DNA of 64,000 nt from positions 7,998,001-8,062,000 of the forward strand of contig JAYKYS010000015.1 of assembly GCA_036924285.1 (NCBI GenBank), written 5' to 3'. Position numbers and translations under genes: made by a program. The DNA comes from Asterella californica. Lineage: Eukaryota; Streptophyta; Marchantiopsida; Marchantiales; Aytoniaceae. Shown here piece after piece: positions 11,910 to 22,740 of this stretch; position 1 is the first letter of the stretch; the number at the start of each line of letters is the position of its first letter. Below the pieces are notes generated by a model. It did not search any database, was not told the origin of the DNA, and worked only from the letters and a program-made list of their open reading frames with translations.

Positions 11910-12910
11910 CTAGTATGGCTACGGCTCAGCGGATATCAGGTGGAACATAGGCTTCCACGTCTTATGGAGGAGAAGGAGGTGACTTCGACTTCATGGCTGG
12001 TGTGGCGCAGATTGAGACATCTGCGGCAGTGACTAGAGGTGCAGTACGTGTCTCTGAGCCACGAGGTGCGTCAGTGGAGTTGGATCCACAACGCGGAGAG
12101 GCTGGTAGACAGGTCAGGCTTCCCCAGTCGTTCACGTTATCGGAGACATTGAGGATCACATCTATGGTTCCTAAACGGCCTACCGATGGTGTAGTAGAGT
12201 TGGAGGCATCGACATCCAGGAGTGGGTGTGATGTGAGTCCACCTTCGACGTCTGTGGATGCGACGTCAAATCCGATGTTGGGGACGGCTACAGCAGTTTT
12301 GCGAGCCCCACTATTCTCAGCCACGGATATGAGGGCATTGGGAGTCAACTTGGCTCCAGTGTTCCAGTTGGCGACCACGCTCAATGAGAGCGAGGATGTA
12401 GTTACCTCTAGTGCTGAAGTAGTTCAGCGACAGGCGGTAGAAGTGTCCATGGAGTCGAGGATCAGGACAGCTACCAGTGATACTTGACAAGCGGCGGCTG
12501 CTAGGTTAGATGAGTTACCAGCTAGGCCGGCGATTGACCGTGCTGGTTTGGCACCAGGTGTGGTGTTGTTGGACAACAGAAGTGGTATCTTCTGTTTGGT
12601 GGCACCTTCAGGGAAAGTGTATCGACCCCAGAAGGTCTTGTTAGACTCTGGAGCCCAACCGTTGATGTTGGGAAAGGCGGCGTGTATTGGTTTGGGTATG
12701 AAGAAGACCGAGATAGAGAGATGTCCATTCCAGTTACAGACATCTCTAGGGGGATCAGGAGGTACGGCTCTACACATGATACGTGAGATGTTGACGGTGA
12801 GAGTTCAGCCAGATCACCCCACGGATGGCTCTATGGTGAGGGCCAAGGCCTCGTTACAGCCGCAGAGTCTTATGATGTATTGGTGGGAGGTGCTGTGTTG
12901 TACCTTATGA
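11873..12910 (+). pseudogene. Retroviral-type aspartic protease region of pol (broken)
   Basis: This frame starts at ATG 11873 (MASRIEQLEQRIASM, a short predicted coiled coil). It continues through stops near 11948 (TAG) and at 12485-12487 (TGA) to a retropepsin-like stretch at about 12548-12850 with the catalytic motif LLDSGAQPLML and a second conserved block. Coding then shifts to the next frame near 12850, where 'VLVGGAVLYLM' continues the protease. A step from gag to pol frame near 11870 may be natural; the second step near 12850 looks like a mutation. The protease would cleave Gag-Pol. Confidence 0.7.
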
Positions 12911-13347
12911 GGTTTGTGATCGACTATTGGGCGGAGACAGTATCTTACAGACCAGGTTGGCAGTCCGGTGAGGGACGAGTGAGCCGCTTACCAGTGCGGT
13001 TCAGTGCTAGAGTTGGGACGACGGAGCCTACACCAGGGACGATGGCATCTGTTGCAGGGTTCAGTTCGGTCATCACTTGGCCGGACGAGTTCTTGGAAGG
13101 CAATGCCCACGCGGAGGATACTCCGGTCTTTGAAGAGGTGGAGGACATACCTAGCATGTCTACATTGGTACCATCTGTCTTGGATGTTCCACTCTGGAGT
13201 TCGAGTGGAGAGTTGCAGCAGTATGCTGATCAGTTGGTGCAGCAGTTTTGGAGTGAAGCCTTTGTACCACCAGTAGAGGAACAAAGGGTTGTTCCTGTTA
13301 CTGGCCTTGTGACCTTATCACCGTTGGATACGACTCCCATTGTGTAG
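12880..13347 (+). CDS. Pol linker between protease and methyltransferase
   Basis: An open stretch in the same frame as the downstream domains. It begins with the end of the protease fold (FVIDYWAETVSYRPGW) and then becomes an acidic, low-complexity linker of about 120 residues with no motif I recognise. It ends at a TAG (13345-13347) that lies in frame with the methyltransferase. Reading through this one codon would join protease, linker and methyltransferase, which fits a single pol polyprotein. Confidence 0.55.
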   Translation: MVGGAVLYLMRFVIDYWAETVSYRPGWQSGEGRVSRLPVRFSARVGTTEPTPGTMASVAGFSSVITWPDEFLEGNAHAEDTPVFEEVEDIPSMSTLVPSVLDVPLWSSSGELQQYADQLVQQFWSEAFVPPVEEQRVVPVTGLVTLSPLDTTPIV

Positions 13348-14448
13348 CAGTATCCAGAGGAGGGTGTATGTGTGCTGGAGCTGTTTGGAGGGATCAGCCT
13401 AGGTTTGGCTGCGGTATTGCAAGCAGGTATACAAGTACAGCGATACTTGTATGTGGAGAGAGATGAGATTACGAGGCGCATCTCATTGCGACATGTGGCA
13501 TGTTTGGTGCAGAGATATCCTGAGTTGTTGCCCATATCAGCTGTTAGAGGATACCAACAAGCATTACCGTCAGATATTTCGCTGCTGGGGGCGCAGGATC
13601 TTACATTTGTGGGCACCATTCACTTGGTGATAGCCGGATGGCCATGTCAAGATCACACGCGTGCTGGGAGAGGTCAGGGTTTACATGACCCGCGATCTAG
13701 GATGTTCTTGGAGATGTTACGGATCTTACGACATCTCCAGATGCATCAAGTGGATTCTCCAGCGTACATCTTGGAGAACGTTCCTTTGTTGGGTGATGCT
13801 CGTACACAGATGATGACGAGTGTGCACCAAGTGCGGTCTTGGGTTGGACCAGCAGTGTTGTTGGATGCAGCGAGAATAGGATCTCGTGCACATCGTCCAC
13901 GGTTGTGGTGGACGAACTTGTTATCGAGAGAGGTGCTTAAGCGCGCACACGATGGAGTGAGACGACCAACGCATCTCACGATTGATAGCATCTTGGATGC
14001 AGGACGACGATCTCAAGTAGTGAGAGTCGTCGATAGGTCACCCATGGCAGTGGTGAACCTAGTGGGACGACCCATGGTAGCGTTATCCACGTTGGTGAGC
14101 TTTCCAGCGTCACATGCTTACAGAGATGGAGGACCTGGGCTTGTGTGGGATGCTCAATTACGGCAGTTGGTGGAGCTCAATGCCGATGAGAGAGCGTGAA
14201 CGATGGGTTTCGCTACGAGTACGACGGCAGTAGCTTCGGTGTCGGAGGCTTCACGTCGTCAAGTATTGGGTCAAGCAATGGACTTGAATTGCTTGACATG
14301 GATTGTTAGCCTTGGATTGGCTGAGCAGCGTTGGATGCGATCGACTGGTGTTACTGCTCGAGCACTCTTGAGCTCTTTGCCTACCGGGTCGGTGGAGGCA
14401 AAGGTTGGAGGCGAGGCACGTGGAGTTCGTCATCCTTGGACATCATGA
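13348..14448 (+). CDS. Retrotransposon-encoded C5 cytosine DNA methyltransferase
   Basis: The open part 13372-14199 and its in-frame extension to 14448 carry the ordered motifs of a C5 methyltransferase. Motif I, for S-adenosylmethionine binding, is LELFGGISLGLAAVLQAG. Motif IV is GWPCQDHTRAG with the catalytic Cys in Pro-Cys-Gln. Motif VI is YILENVPLLGD, motif VIII is HRPRLWWTN, and motif X-like is LGQAMDLNCLTW after the TGA at 14197-14199. A second TGA lies at 14446-14448. The length (about 360 codons) fits a catalytic domain alone; no UBA, BAH or PWWP domain is seen. The arrangement recalls DRM/DNMT3-type enzymes. It sits between protease and reverse transcriptase in one frame with them, so it was made as part of pol. 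Retrotransposon-borne methyltransferases have been reported in charophyte algae and dinoflagellates. Activity of this copy is unlikely because of the stops. Confidence 0.9.
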
Positions 14449-14595
14449 GATGTCATAGGAGAGAGTGTGGAGCTTGCAGCTAGAACTGCAGAAGTTTTTC
14501 GCACAGTAGCGGTGGAGGTTGTTGGTGGTGAGCAGAAGGAAACTGCTCCAGAGGCTGCAAGATAGCAGTCAACGACTTCGTCTTCTACCTCTAGC

Positions 14596-16518
14596 ATGGT
14601 GAGAGAGGATACTTGGGAGCCAAAGATTGGACCCAAGCTTATAGGAGAGGAGAGACGAAGAGTCCAAAGATTCCTGAAGAGCTACAGGAATTGTTTTGCC
14701 TTCAGTATGAAGGATTTGGGTACCTTGAAGGGACCTGGTATACAGATCGACTTGGCTAACGACAGGCCAATCTTTCGACGTCCTTACAAGTACAGTGACA
14801 TGGAGAGAGCTTTGATCCAGAGTCGGACTCAAGACTTGTTGGAGGATGGGTTGGTGGAGATGTCGCATGGAGAGTATGCATCTGTCACAGTTATGCCAGC
14901 CAAGAAGGATATGTATGGCAAGTACACAGATAGACGGATGTGTGGGGACTACCGTCCTATCAATCGACAGACGAAGTCCGATAAGTATGCCATGCCGACA
15001 CTTGAGGAAATCTTTGATGCAGTGGGGCATGTGAAGGTTTTCAATACTTTGGATCTTTGAGCAGGGTATCATCAGTTGTCCGTGAGAGAAGAAGATAAGT
15101 CCAAGACAGCATTATGGGGAATTGACTCTCAAGGCAAAGATTATTTGTATCAGTGGCGGTTCTTACCATTTGGGTTGAAGAACGCCCCTGCTGAGTTCCA
15201 AAGAGTGATGGACAGAATCCTAGCAGGATTGGACTTTGTCAGATGTTATATTGACGACATCTTAGTCTATAGTGCTACAGTGGAGGAGCACGAGAGACAC
15301 TTACGAGATGTGTTTGAGCGGTTGAGAGCTCATGGGTTGAAGTTACACCCTGGGAAGTGTAAGTTCTTCCAGGAGTTGGTAGAGTATCTGGGTCACACCA
15401 TCTATCCAGGTGGATTGGGTGTTCAACAGACGAAGGTTGAGGCTATTGCACGTATCTCACGTCCCACAGATGTGAGTCGAGTTCGAGCATTTGTTGGTTT
15501 GGCGAACTTTTATCATCGATACGTGAAGAGATTTAGTGCAATTGCGAAGCCGTTGACCAAGCTGATGAAGGTGGATCAGGAGTAGCAGTGGGGAGATGAG
15601 CAGGAGCGAGCTTTTGTAGAGCTAAAGGATAGATTGACATCTGCTCCCATCTTGAGGAGTTCCGTTAGGGGGCGTCCTTTCCAACTGCACACCGATTGAA
15701 GTATGTTCGGACTTGGAGCAGTGCTGACTCAGCATGATGATGAGAAAAAAGAGTTCGTGGTGGCGTATGTCAGTCGCTCCAACAATTCAGCGGAGGCGAG
15801 GTATAGTTCGTATGAGGGAGAGTGTTTGGCGTCAATGTGGGCTGTTGCACACTTTCGATGTTATCTGTTTAGGAACCCCTTTACTCTCATCACTGATCAC
15901 CAGCCGCTCAAGTGGTTGATGGAGTCCGATAAGCTTACAAGGAAGCTTGCACGATGGGCTCTGATCTTACAGGAGTATGACTTCCAGGTAGTACATAGAC
16001 CTGGAGTTGCAAACCTAGATGCCGATGGGTTGAGTCGCAACCCATGCACGAGTCAGCAGGATAAGACTGGGGCTCGCTGGCATGACGAGGTTGATGAGGA
16101 GATAGTGTCAGGGTGGCATGCATCTACTTTTCTTTGTGTGTTGGCCATGAATTCTAGAATGGAGGGTCAAGTCGTATCTTTCTCTGGTCAGAGAGTAGTA
16201 GATGAAGAGTCTCCAGATCATGAGGGTGGAGATGGTGTTCCAGATCAGCGAGATATCCATGATGATGTGACCGTGATGGAATATCTACGTACTGGTCTGA
16301 TAGTAGGCACAGTAAGTGCCAAGGAGCGAGATCGTGTTCTTCAACGAGCGAAGAGATTTCGACAAGAAGGACGACATGTACTTCGAGTGTGGGGTGATGG
16401 GAGGGTACGGATAGTGCCACATCCATCCCAGAGGGCACAGTTAGTACGACATGTCCATGAGGAGTTGGGACATTTTGGAGTGAAGCGTACGCATAGCTTA
16501 CTCCAAGGACAGTATTGA
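14596..16518 (+). pseudogene. Reverse transcriptase and RNase H of the methyltransferase element (broken)
   Basis: A single frame is cut by stops at 15058-15060 (TGA), 15583-15585 (TAG), 15698-15700 (TGA) and 16516-16518 (TGA). The RT part shows MCGDYRPINRQT, then LDL-stop-AGYHQL, LPFGLKNAPAEFQRVMD and the polymerase box CYIDDILVY. The RNase H part runs from about 15690 (stop-SMFGLGAVLTQ) through SSYEGECLA and ITDHQPLKWLM to about 16030 (ANLDADGLSR). From about 16440 the integrase zinc-binding region begins (HVHEELGHFG). All four stops fall on codons where the family normally has Arg, Gln or Trp, so each needs only one C-to-T or G-to-A change. Confidence 0.9.
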
Positions 16519-16527
16519 TGGCGTGGT

Positions 16528-17694
16528 ATGCACGTCAATGTGCAACAGTTTGTCGCACGATGTGTGGTTTGTGATCGAGGACGAGCATCGTTTAATGCTC
16601 CTACTCCACAGTTACACCCCTTACCGATTATGGGGTTGGGTTACTGTTGGAGTTTGGATTTTGCGGGACCCTTACCGTTGACCGTACGTCACCACCGGTA
16701 TGTGTTGGTGATGATGGAGCACTTCTCCAAGTGGATTGAGTTGGTGGCATTACCAGACAAGGCGAGTGAAGGGACAGCGTACGCGTTCTTAGATCGAGTG
16801 CTGAGTCGTTTTGGAGCACCAGCTGAAGTGCTGACAGACCAAGGTACAGAGTTCCTTGGTGAGTTTCAAGCCTTGTGTGATCAAGCGCTGATTGATCATC
16901 GGACTACATCTCGAGATCATCTTGAGGCGGATGGTTTGGCGGAGAGGGTAGTTCAGACGGTGAAGAGAGGATTGCACAAATATGGCTTGCAGAAAGGCCA
17001 CTTGGGAGACTGGGATGTGCAGTTACCATGGTTGGCTATGGGTTACCGTTTCAGCCGACAAGCGTCTTTGGTTTCCTTCTCACCGTATTTTCTATTGTAT
17101 GGCCGAGATCCAGATCTACCTTCGGCCATTCGTCGTGATTCTGCTGAGGTGCTGGACCTTGATGACCCGGATATGTGGGTGAGAGCATGTTCTCAACGAG
17201 CAGAGACATTTCGGAGAGTTATGCCTATGGCTTTTGAGAACCTAGCGATTGCCCAACATAGAGACACGTTGCGATATGTGACTATCCGAGGAGGAGGTTA
17301 TCGGCCGTCGATTCGCAGGTTTCATCCTGGCGATTATATCTATCTACAGCAGACTGCACCGACGACGTTGGACGTGACCGCAGGGCGCACTATTTTACGA
17401 GTGCGTGAGGTGTTACCTTCTGGAGTACTCATGTTAGAGGGCCGTGATGGTGTTGTGTGGAAGGACCATGTGCGTAATTGCGCGCCATGTCATCTTCCCA
17501 ACATTGATGATACCGTTGACCCAAGCTTAGCAGTTGTACGCGCGGGCTTGAGGTGTATGTTGTGTGGGTCTGCTGGTGGAGCAGCCCGTATGTTGGTGTG
17601 TGATGGTTGTTCGAGAGGTTGGCACATGTCATGTTTGACTCCACCTCTCAATGTAGTTCCTACTGGACGGTGGGTTTGTCCTCGATGTATATAG
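16528..17694 (+). CDS. Integrase with C-terminal PHD finger
   Basis: 388 uninterrupted codons. The second half of the HHCC zinc-binding domain (CVVCDR) is at the N-terminus; its histidines lie just upstream of the stop at 16516. The catalytic core has Asp (WSLDFAGPLP), Asp (EVLTDQGTEF) and Glu (HLEADGLAERVVQ) in the expected spacing, so the DDE triad looks intact. A C-terminal beta-rich domain follows (about residues 230-320). The last 47 residues (17551-17691) form a complete C4-H-C3 PHD finger: CMLC, CDGC, the His of GWH, then Cys of MSC and CPRC. PHD fingers read histone tails, often H3K4 or H3 N-termini. In chromoviruses a chromodomain occupies this place and guides integration; I infer an analogous targeting role. 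Confidence 0.9.
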   Translation: MHVNVQQFVARCVVCDRGRASFNAPTPQLHPLPIMGLGYCWSLDFAGPLPLTVRHHRYVLVMMEHFSKWIELVALPDKASEGTAYAFLDRVLSRFGAPAEVLTDQGTEFLGEFQALCDQALIDHRTTSRDHLEADGLAERVVQTVKRGLHKYGLQKGHLGDWDVQLPWLAMGYRFSRQASLVSFSPYFLLYGRDPDLPSAIRRDSAEVLDLDDPDMWVRACSQRAETFRRVMPMAFENLAIAQHRDTLRYVTIRGGGYRPSIRRFHPGDYIYLQQTAPTTLDVTAGRTILRVREVLPSGVLMLEGRDGVVWKDHVRNCAPCHLPNIDDTVDPSLAVVRAGLRCMLCGSAGGAARMLVCDGCSRGWHMSCLTPPLNVVPTGRWVCPRCI

Positions 17695-17867
17695 CAGGGA
17701 TAGCCGATTAGATCTTTGCGTGGTATGGATTGCAGACAGGCGACTAACGATGGGGCGATGTAGCACCCGGCCTCCTGATCCTTGCACCCATGAAGGTGTG
17801 TATCACGTAGTTGAGATATAGAGCTATCTGGAGTTGGAGGGACCTAACCGCCAGTTAGGGGGACAAT
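17695..17867 (+). other. 3' untranslated part of the element with purine-rich tract
   Basis: Non-coding stretch after the pol stop. It contains 'ggagttggagggac' (about 17830) and 'gttaggggga' (about 17854), of which the second, directly before the 106-bp repeat, is a candidate polypurine tract for plus-strand priming. The choice is positional only. Confidence 0.4.
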
Positions 17868-17973
17868 TGTGGTACACTTGTGTATGTGTATGACATCGTC
17901 CATGTGTTATGTGTATGTGTGGTGTACCTCTGACAGCGATGTATGTTGTGTAGCGATGTGTATGCGCACGACA
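17868..17973 (+). repeat. 106-bp repeat, copy 1 (internal)
   Basis: Begins TGTGGTACAC and ends GCGCACGACA, with TG...CA termini like an LTR. It is nearly identical to 18261-18366, differing at a few bases. It lies between the polypurine-like tract and the copy of the 5' terminal repeat. Confidence 0.85.
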
Positions 17974-17975
17974 GC

Positions 17976-18260
17976 TGTCACGTCAGTTTGGTACCTCGGC
18001 TAGGTTGACTGAGTGCGAAGTGGCGCATCCCGGTAAGGCCGTTAGAGCGAGTTGGTGGGAGAGTCCACTAGGGGTATACTTCGCAGGTAGGGCTTGGAGG
18101 CCTTAGTTCTTCGAGTTGGGCCTTCAAGCTCCAGGCTATGGTGGATAGTCTAGTTGAGTGTAACCCGGATTCTCTTCGCGTTTAGAGTGGGTTTGGCTTG
18201 ACCGTTTGTGAGTAATATTTGTTCTAGTGTTGGAGATGATAATTTCTCAATGCAAATTAT
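17976..18260 (+). repeat. 3' copy of the element's terminal repeat
   Basis: Nearly identical to 8426-8719, starting TGTCACGTCAG and ending at 'aatttctcaatgcaaattat'. It is followed directly by the second copy of the 106-bp repeat and not by the sequence that follows the 5' copy. Confidence 0.85.
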
Positions 18261-18366
18261 TGTGGTACACTTGTGTATGTGTATAACATCGTCCATATGT
18301 TATGTGTATGTGTGGTGTACCTCTGACAGCGATGTATGTTGTGTAACGATGTGTATGCGCACGACA
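18261..18366 (+). repeat. 106-bp repeat, copy 2 (terminal)
   Basis: Second copy of 17868-17973. It forms the right end of the element and is followed by 'caga', which also precedes the left end at 8422-8425. No copy of this 106-bp repeat is present next to the left terminal repeat. Confidence 0.8.
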
Positions 18367-21300
18367 CAGACCTCCATACTCTGAGAAAATTGATACCGCG
18401 ATTGCTATGCAGCTAAGTACTTGACCACAATGCCTCGTTCCTAAACCCAGTCAACTGTTTTGATTAAGCGCTAGCATTAATACTTAACAATATAGAACGA
18501 AGGAATTCTATAACTGAAATAAATCACATAAATAATGTTATATTTGATTTTTGATAGTAAAAGTTAGATAACTCATGCTTCGGAGACGTGAATGCCAACA
18601 GAAAATATTGGATTTGAAAGCGACTTCGATTTGTGCCTCAGAATAGATTTCTATCCTAATATTCGTTTAATATTGGGTAGAATATTTCACATTTTTATTG
18701 GAATGCAAAATGCCTATCGTCATATGAGATCGATAGTTTTTATAAAATTTCTCTACATCATAATAAACACCATATAATACTACATAACAATAAAATAAAA
18801 TAAAACCGGAAAGAAGAGTGCAAAAGATTCAGGAACAATAAAAGAAGTAAATATTTAAGGACGATGTTACATTCTTTCAGGGTTAAATATTTTGAAGCTG
18901 AAACGAAAGTGTATCAATTTTTGGCGCGGGGTTGCGGACTTGCCGCGCGCGGGGACGGTGGTACACTTTCCGTCACATGGGCTTTCCGTCAAGTTGGGGA
19001 GTTCGTAGCACGAGCCAACGATTCCTTCAATCGTTCTCTTGTTCCTGTAACGAGCATATGCAAAAGAAAGTTGCGGAGGTGATGTGCCCCGCGAAGGTTG
19101 CAGAACGATGCTCGTGCATTTTCTTCTCACACGGGAAGAGAGGAAGGCTACAGGCATGCTTCCAGCGCGCGAGAGTCACGCTGCATGGACATCCTTCTTG
19201 CTCGGAAGATGCTACGCTGAAGTAGCTTCGGGGAAGCTTGCTCCGGGTGTGTGTCCGTGCTTTAGATAGTGCAGAGCAAGCTGCTCCACGCTGTTCTGCA
19301 CTATTGATCAGTTCTGTGTGGTAACGTCTGAATCATGAGGATTGGCGCTCTCGTCATCTATCAGTTTATTGCAGACGCAAATACTGTTGTAGAAGTTCTG
19401 TTGCTCACAAACCTCCGAAAGCACGCTTGTGACTCTACTGCCTAGCAAGCAAACCCTGCTAAAAGTAAGATGCATATATATAAGATGCTTTCGGGAGCGT
19501 GTTGACGGCGGATTCGTCGAAAGAGCACTTTCAATGATAGCAGTGGACGAGGAGCTGTGAGCACGTTTGTTTCTCAAGACTTCTGGTCTCTCGTCTCTTG
19601 CAGGTAGTTTACAGATTCTGGATGTTTACATAAAGCTGCCATGAAGACATACTCGAATGCAGTACTAGTTTGTAGTCTCAAAAGAGTCCTACTCTAATCT
19701 ACTATACTCTACTCTAAGGTACAGATTCCAATGCAGTAGGATGTCGAGGAGAGGCTACTGTGCAAAACATCATGTGCTGTACTTTCCTTGCAGTTCTGGA
19801 GTCTGAACTTGTAGCTGATTCTTTCTGTTCTTTAGGCTGTCATTTGAACGTTTGGAGACAACCATCTCCAAACTCCTACTCTTCTTCCCACGAGAATGCG
19901 TATGAGCACTGCAATGGGAAATCAAGGAGGAGTTAGGGCGGAGATGCGATTCCCTGACTTGTAAGTTCCAAAAGCTGGGGAATGGGCTTTGGCAAGTAGA
20001 ATGGAGCTCCAAATCAAGTGAGAAGATCTGCAGACATCTAAGCAAGTAAGTAGAGCTACGTAACATTAATACCTGAAGATTGGCTGTTGGATGTTCAAGT
20101 TGTTCTGGATAGGTTTGTTTGTTTGTTCGGAAGAAGTTATAGTTTTCCTTTCCCCCCGTTGTGGATTTCTGTGGATCTAAAACCACCTAAAGAATAAAGT
20201 ATTCAGTTTGAGTTCGTTATGAGCAAAATATGCATCCAAACTGGATTTCTAGGAAAACGGAGGCAAAAAATAAAAGTTTAAACAGATAAAATAATAATGA
20301 GCAATTGGCTGACAATAGCTTTTAAAACAAATTTAGTGAAAAATATAGTGTATTGAAGCGCAGTCACGAGGAAAAGTATTGCTCGACTATGGTTTACAAA
20401 TTATGACTTGTGTCAAATTTCTCTAAATTAATTTCACTAAATTTAAAGTGCTAGGTTTAAATCATTAAATTTAAAATTCACTTGGTAATTTGATTACACA
20501 TGCTCTTGTCAGTTCTACAAAAACCCATAAGTGATTCACTTGAACAGAACTTTTTTTTGATATAAAGGTCTGTGATTCTCACCAGTAAAAATATTTTTGA
20601 TTTGTAAATTTTAATTTATAACCTAACCCTTCCAAGAGGAAAAGTTAAGACATAAATTAAAGCTCTTTGTATATTCCTCTCTTCGAAACTTGGAGAGGTG
20701 AATATAGAAGAAAATCTATCACTTTTAGTTCCTTAAGAACAAAAAGAAAACTTCAGAAAACACCATAAATTTTTTTTGTCCTTAATTAGTTATGGGAGTC
20801 CACTAACTTTCTCTCGCGTGGTCACTTGGTCGGGCTAATTGCATGTTATCTCTATACTAAAGAGTGGTCCTTGAGCATATCTGCAATTTTCAACGTATGA
20901 ATATGACTTCCTCTCGCTTGTAGAAATCGTAACAACTTAACTGTTATGCACAAGCTTTCACATCAACGAGAAAAACGTCTGAAGTGTAAGTTTAATCTTT
21001 TGATATCTTTTGACAGTTATTAAAAGAAAATATTGTTATATTATCACTTTTAACTGATGATAATATATGTTAATCTGATGTCAATTACGTTGTTATTTTT
21101 CGCATCCATTGCAGTCCAACACTGGATCTCTAATTATTCTAAAAATAAAATACAACTCTTGCATAATTGTATTAGAACTATAAATACATTCGTTTAAGAA
21201 CCGACAATTCATATTGGGGTTATTACTCTCCTTGAATGCTACTTGATTTCTCATTTATAAATGTCAAGTTTTTCTCCCAGGTGACGTATATAATTAAAGA

Positions 21301-22740
21301 ACTTTCCAGTTCAAGTTTGTTATAAATATTTATTTTCAAAATTTTCGACTATATTTTCATAATTATTTGTTTACAAACATCATATTAAAAACTAATTCCA
21401 TCATAAGCTGTTTTGTTGTTAAAATTACTTTGAGAAACATAAAACATATAAACAGTTGTATTTATTTTCATGTTAAAACAGTATCCATAAGAGTTGAAAT
21501 CAACTAGTAAAAACTCCCATTTATCAGTTCTGGTAATTTTCATGAATGTATAAATATTTTTACATATATATATTAAAAATGGTTTATTAATTTTAGTCAT
21601 AAATGGATTACTTCATGTGATAATTATAATTTTATGTTTTGGTATTAACACTTTGGAAAATGCATTAAAAGATCATATTAAGAACTAATTATTTTACTTA
21701 AATAATTTCTTTGCTAAATTTATTCTAACAAAACTAAAAGACTGAATCCATTATGTCCTCATTTTTCATCCATTTATGTTAATATTTTACTCAATCGTTT
21801 AAAAGATTGAGAATAGTGGATCACTAATTAACACAATGAATGGGAGGAAGCTCTACAATCCCTTCCAGTATATGGCAATCTCGTCTCTTGAGTGCTGACT
21901 CGCATGACATTTCTTCACGAGCAACACAGAAAGTGGTAGAAGTTACCCTTGCTTCTCAATGTCATCATCAGTCTAGAATCAGCTTTCATGACGATTCTTA
22001 CAAAATCTTATTTTTATACACATGAACACATGAAGAGAAAAAGAACCAACGAGAATTGTCACTTCTTTGTCTGCATGCATTTCTTTTGATGTTCAGTTCT
22101 GTGTTGATTCCTAGACCAAAGTCTTGCGATGATAGGTTCGAGTATAAGAAGTCATTGTACCTCAAAGCAGATCCTGATCTCGTTGATTGTTGTTGTTTTC
22201 TTTGAGGATCGTAGCAAAAGTCTGAAGTTATACTCATGTACCTCAAAAGTACTAGAGTACGGTTGTTGGCAGTGTTTGTTTTTTCGACACCAACAAACGA
22301 ATAGTTGGTTGGAAGATGACACAGCTGATCACCTCAACCATCTATGTTTTTGTTTCCTCGGTGACGGTGGCGTAGGTAATGCAAGCCACTAGCTGAATCC
22401 TTGTTATGGATGGTTTCTGCAATAAGATGTATGAACCTAAACAATTGTTTAGGGGAAGATCTGTAGTCCTTGACCTAGAGTAGAATTGATGGCTAATCAT
22501 CTAGCAGTGGTTTATCTATGACAAATGATGTTACAGCAGAAAGCTTATTCTATTCAGTATGAAACCAAGGAATCATGCGTCCAAATATCTCTAATTCGTT
22601 ATCATTGCAAATATCAAAATAGCACCTATCACGTTTATCCTCTCGAATTCAAAATGGTAATACCTTCATTTACCACTATTATAATATGTACTATAATCCT
22701 AAAAGACCAAACCAATCATTTAAACTGAGGTGGGGAAGGT
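18367..22740. other. Gene-free, mostly AT-rich DNA
   Basis: No coding region is supported. A GC-richer patch (about 18900-19300) has overlapping open frames on both strands without recognisable motifs. A purine-rich segment lies at 19860-19960. One double-hairpin module is at 20610-20708. The rest is AT-rich with short frames only. Confidence 0.45.
20610..20708 (+). repeat. Double-hairpin module, copy 1
   Basis: Hairpin 1 (20610-20661) has arms tttaatttataacctaacc and agttaagacataaattaaa, which pair with a few mismatches. Hairpin 2 follows directly (about 20670-20708), with arms tatattcctctc and gagaggtgaatata. The same pair of hairpins recurs at 40849, 40957 (inverted) and 42850 (inverted). 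Confidence 0.65.

Larger units (their letters stand above)
8426..18366 (+). mobile_element. Ty3/Gypsy-like retrotransposon with DNA methyltransferase and PHD finger
   Basis: The order on the plus strand is: terminal repeat (8426-8719), long leader, gag with two zinc knuckles, aspartic protease, C5 cytosine methyltransferase, reverse transcriptase, RNase H, integrase with HHCC and DDE residues, PHD finger, then a copy of the 5' repeat (17976-18260) and a 106-bp repeat ending at 18366. RT before integrase places it with Ty3/Gypsy. The element starts TGTCACG and ends ACGACA; 'caga' borders both sides (8422-8425 and 18367-18370), a possible short target duplication. The reading frame is gag in frame 3, protease in frame 2, the rest in frame 1, with about twelve in-frame stops. 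The element is more GC-rich than the flanking DNA. Transcription from the 5' repeat is inferred. It is inactive as it stands but fairly young, since domains are uninterrupted for hundreds of codons. Confidence 0.9.

Noticed and set aside
19770..20186. 138-codon minus-strand frame
   Set aside because: Ser/Gln/Leu-rich composition without motifs or splice-supported neighbours; likely a chance frame.
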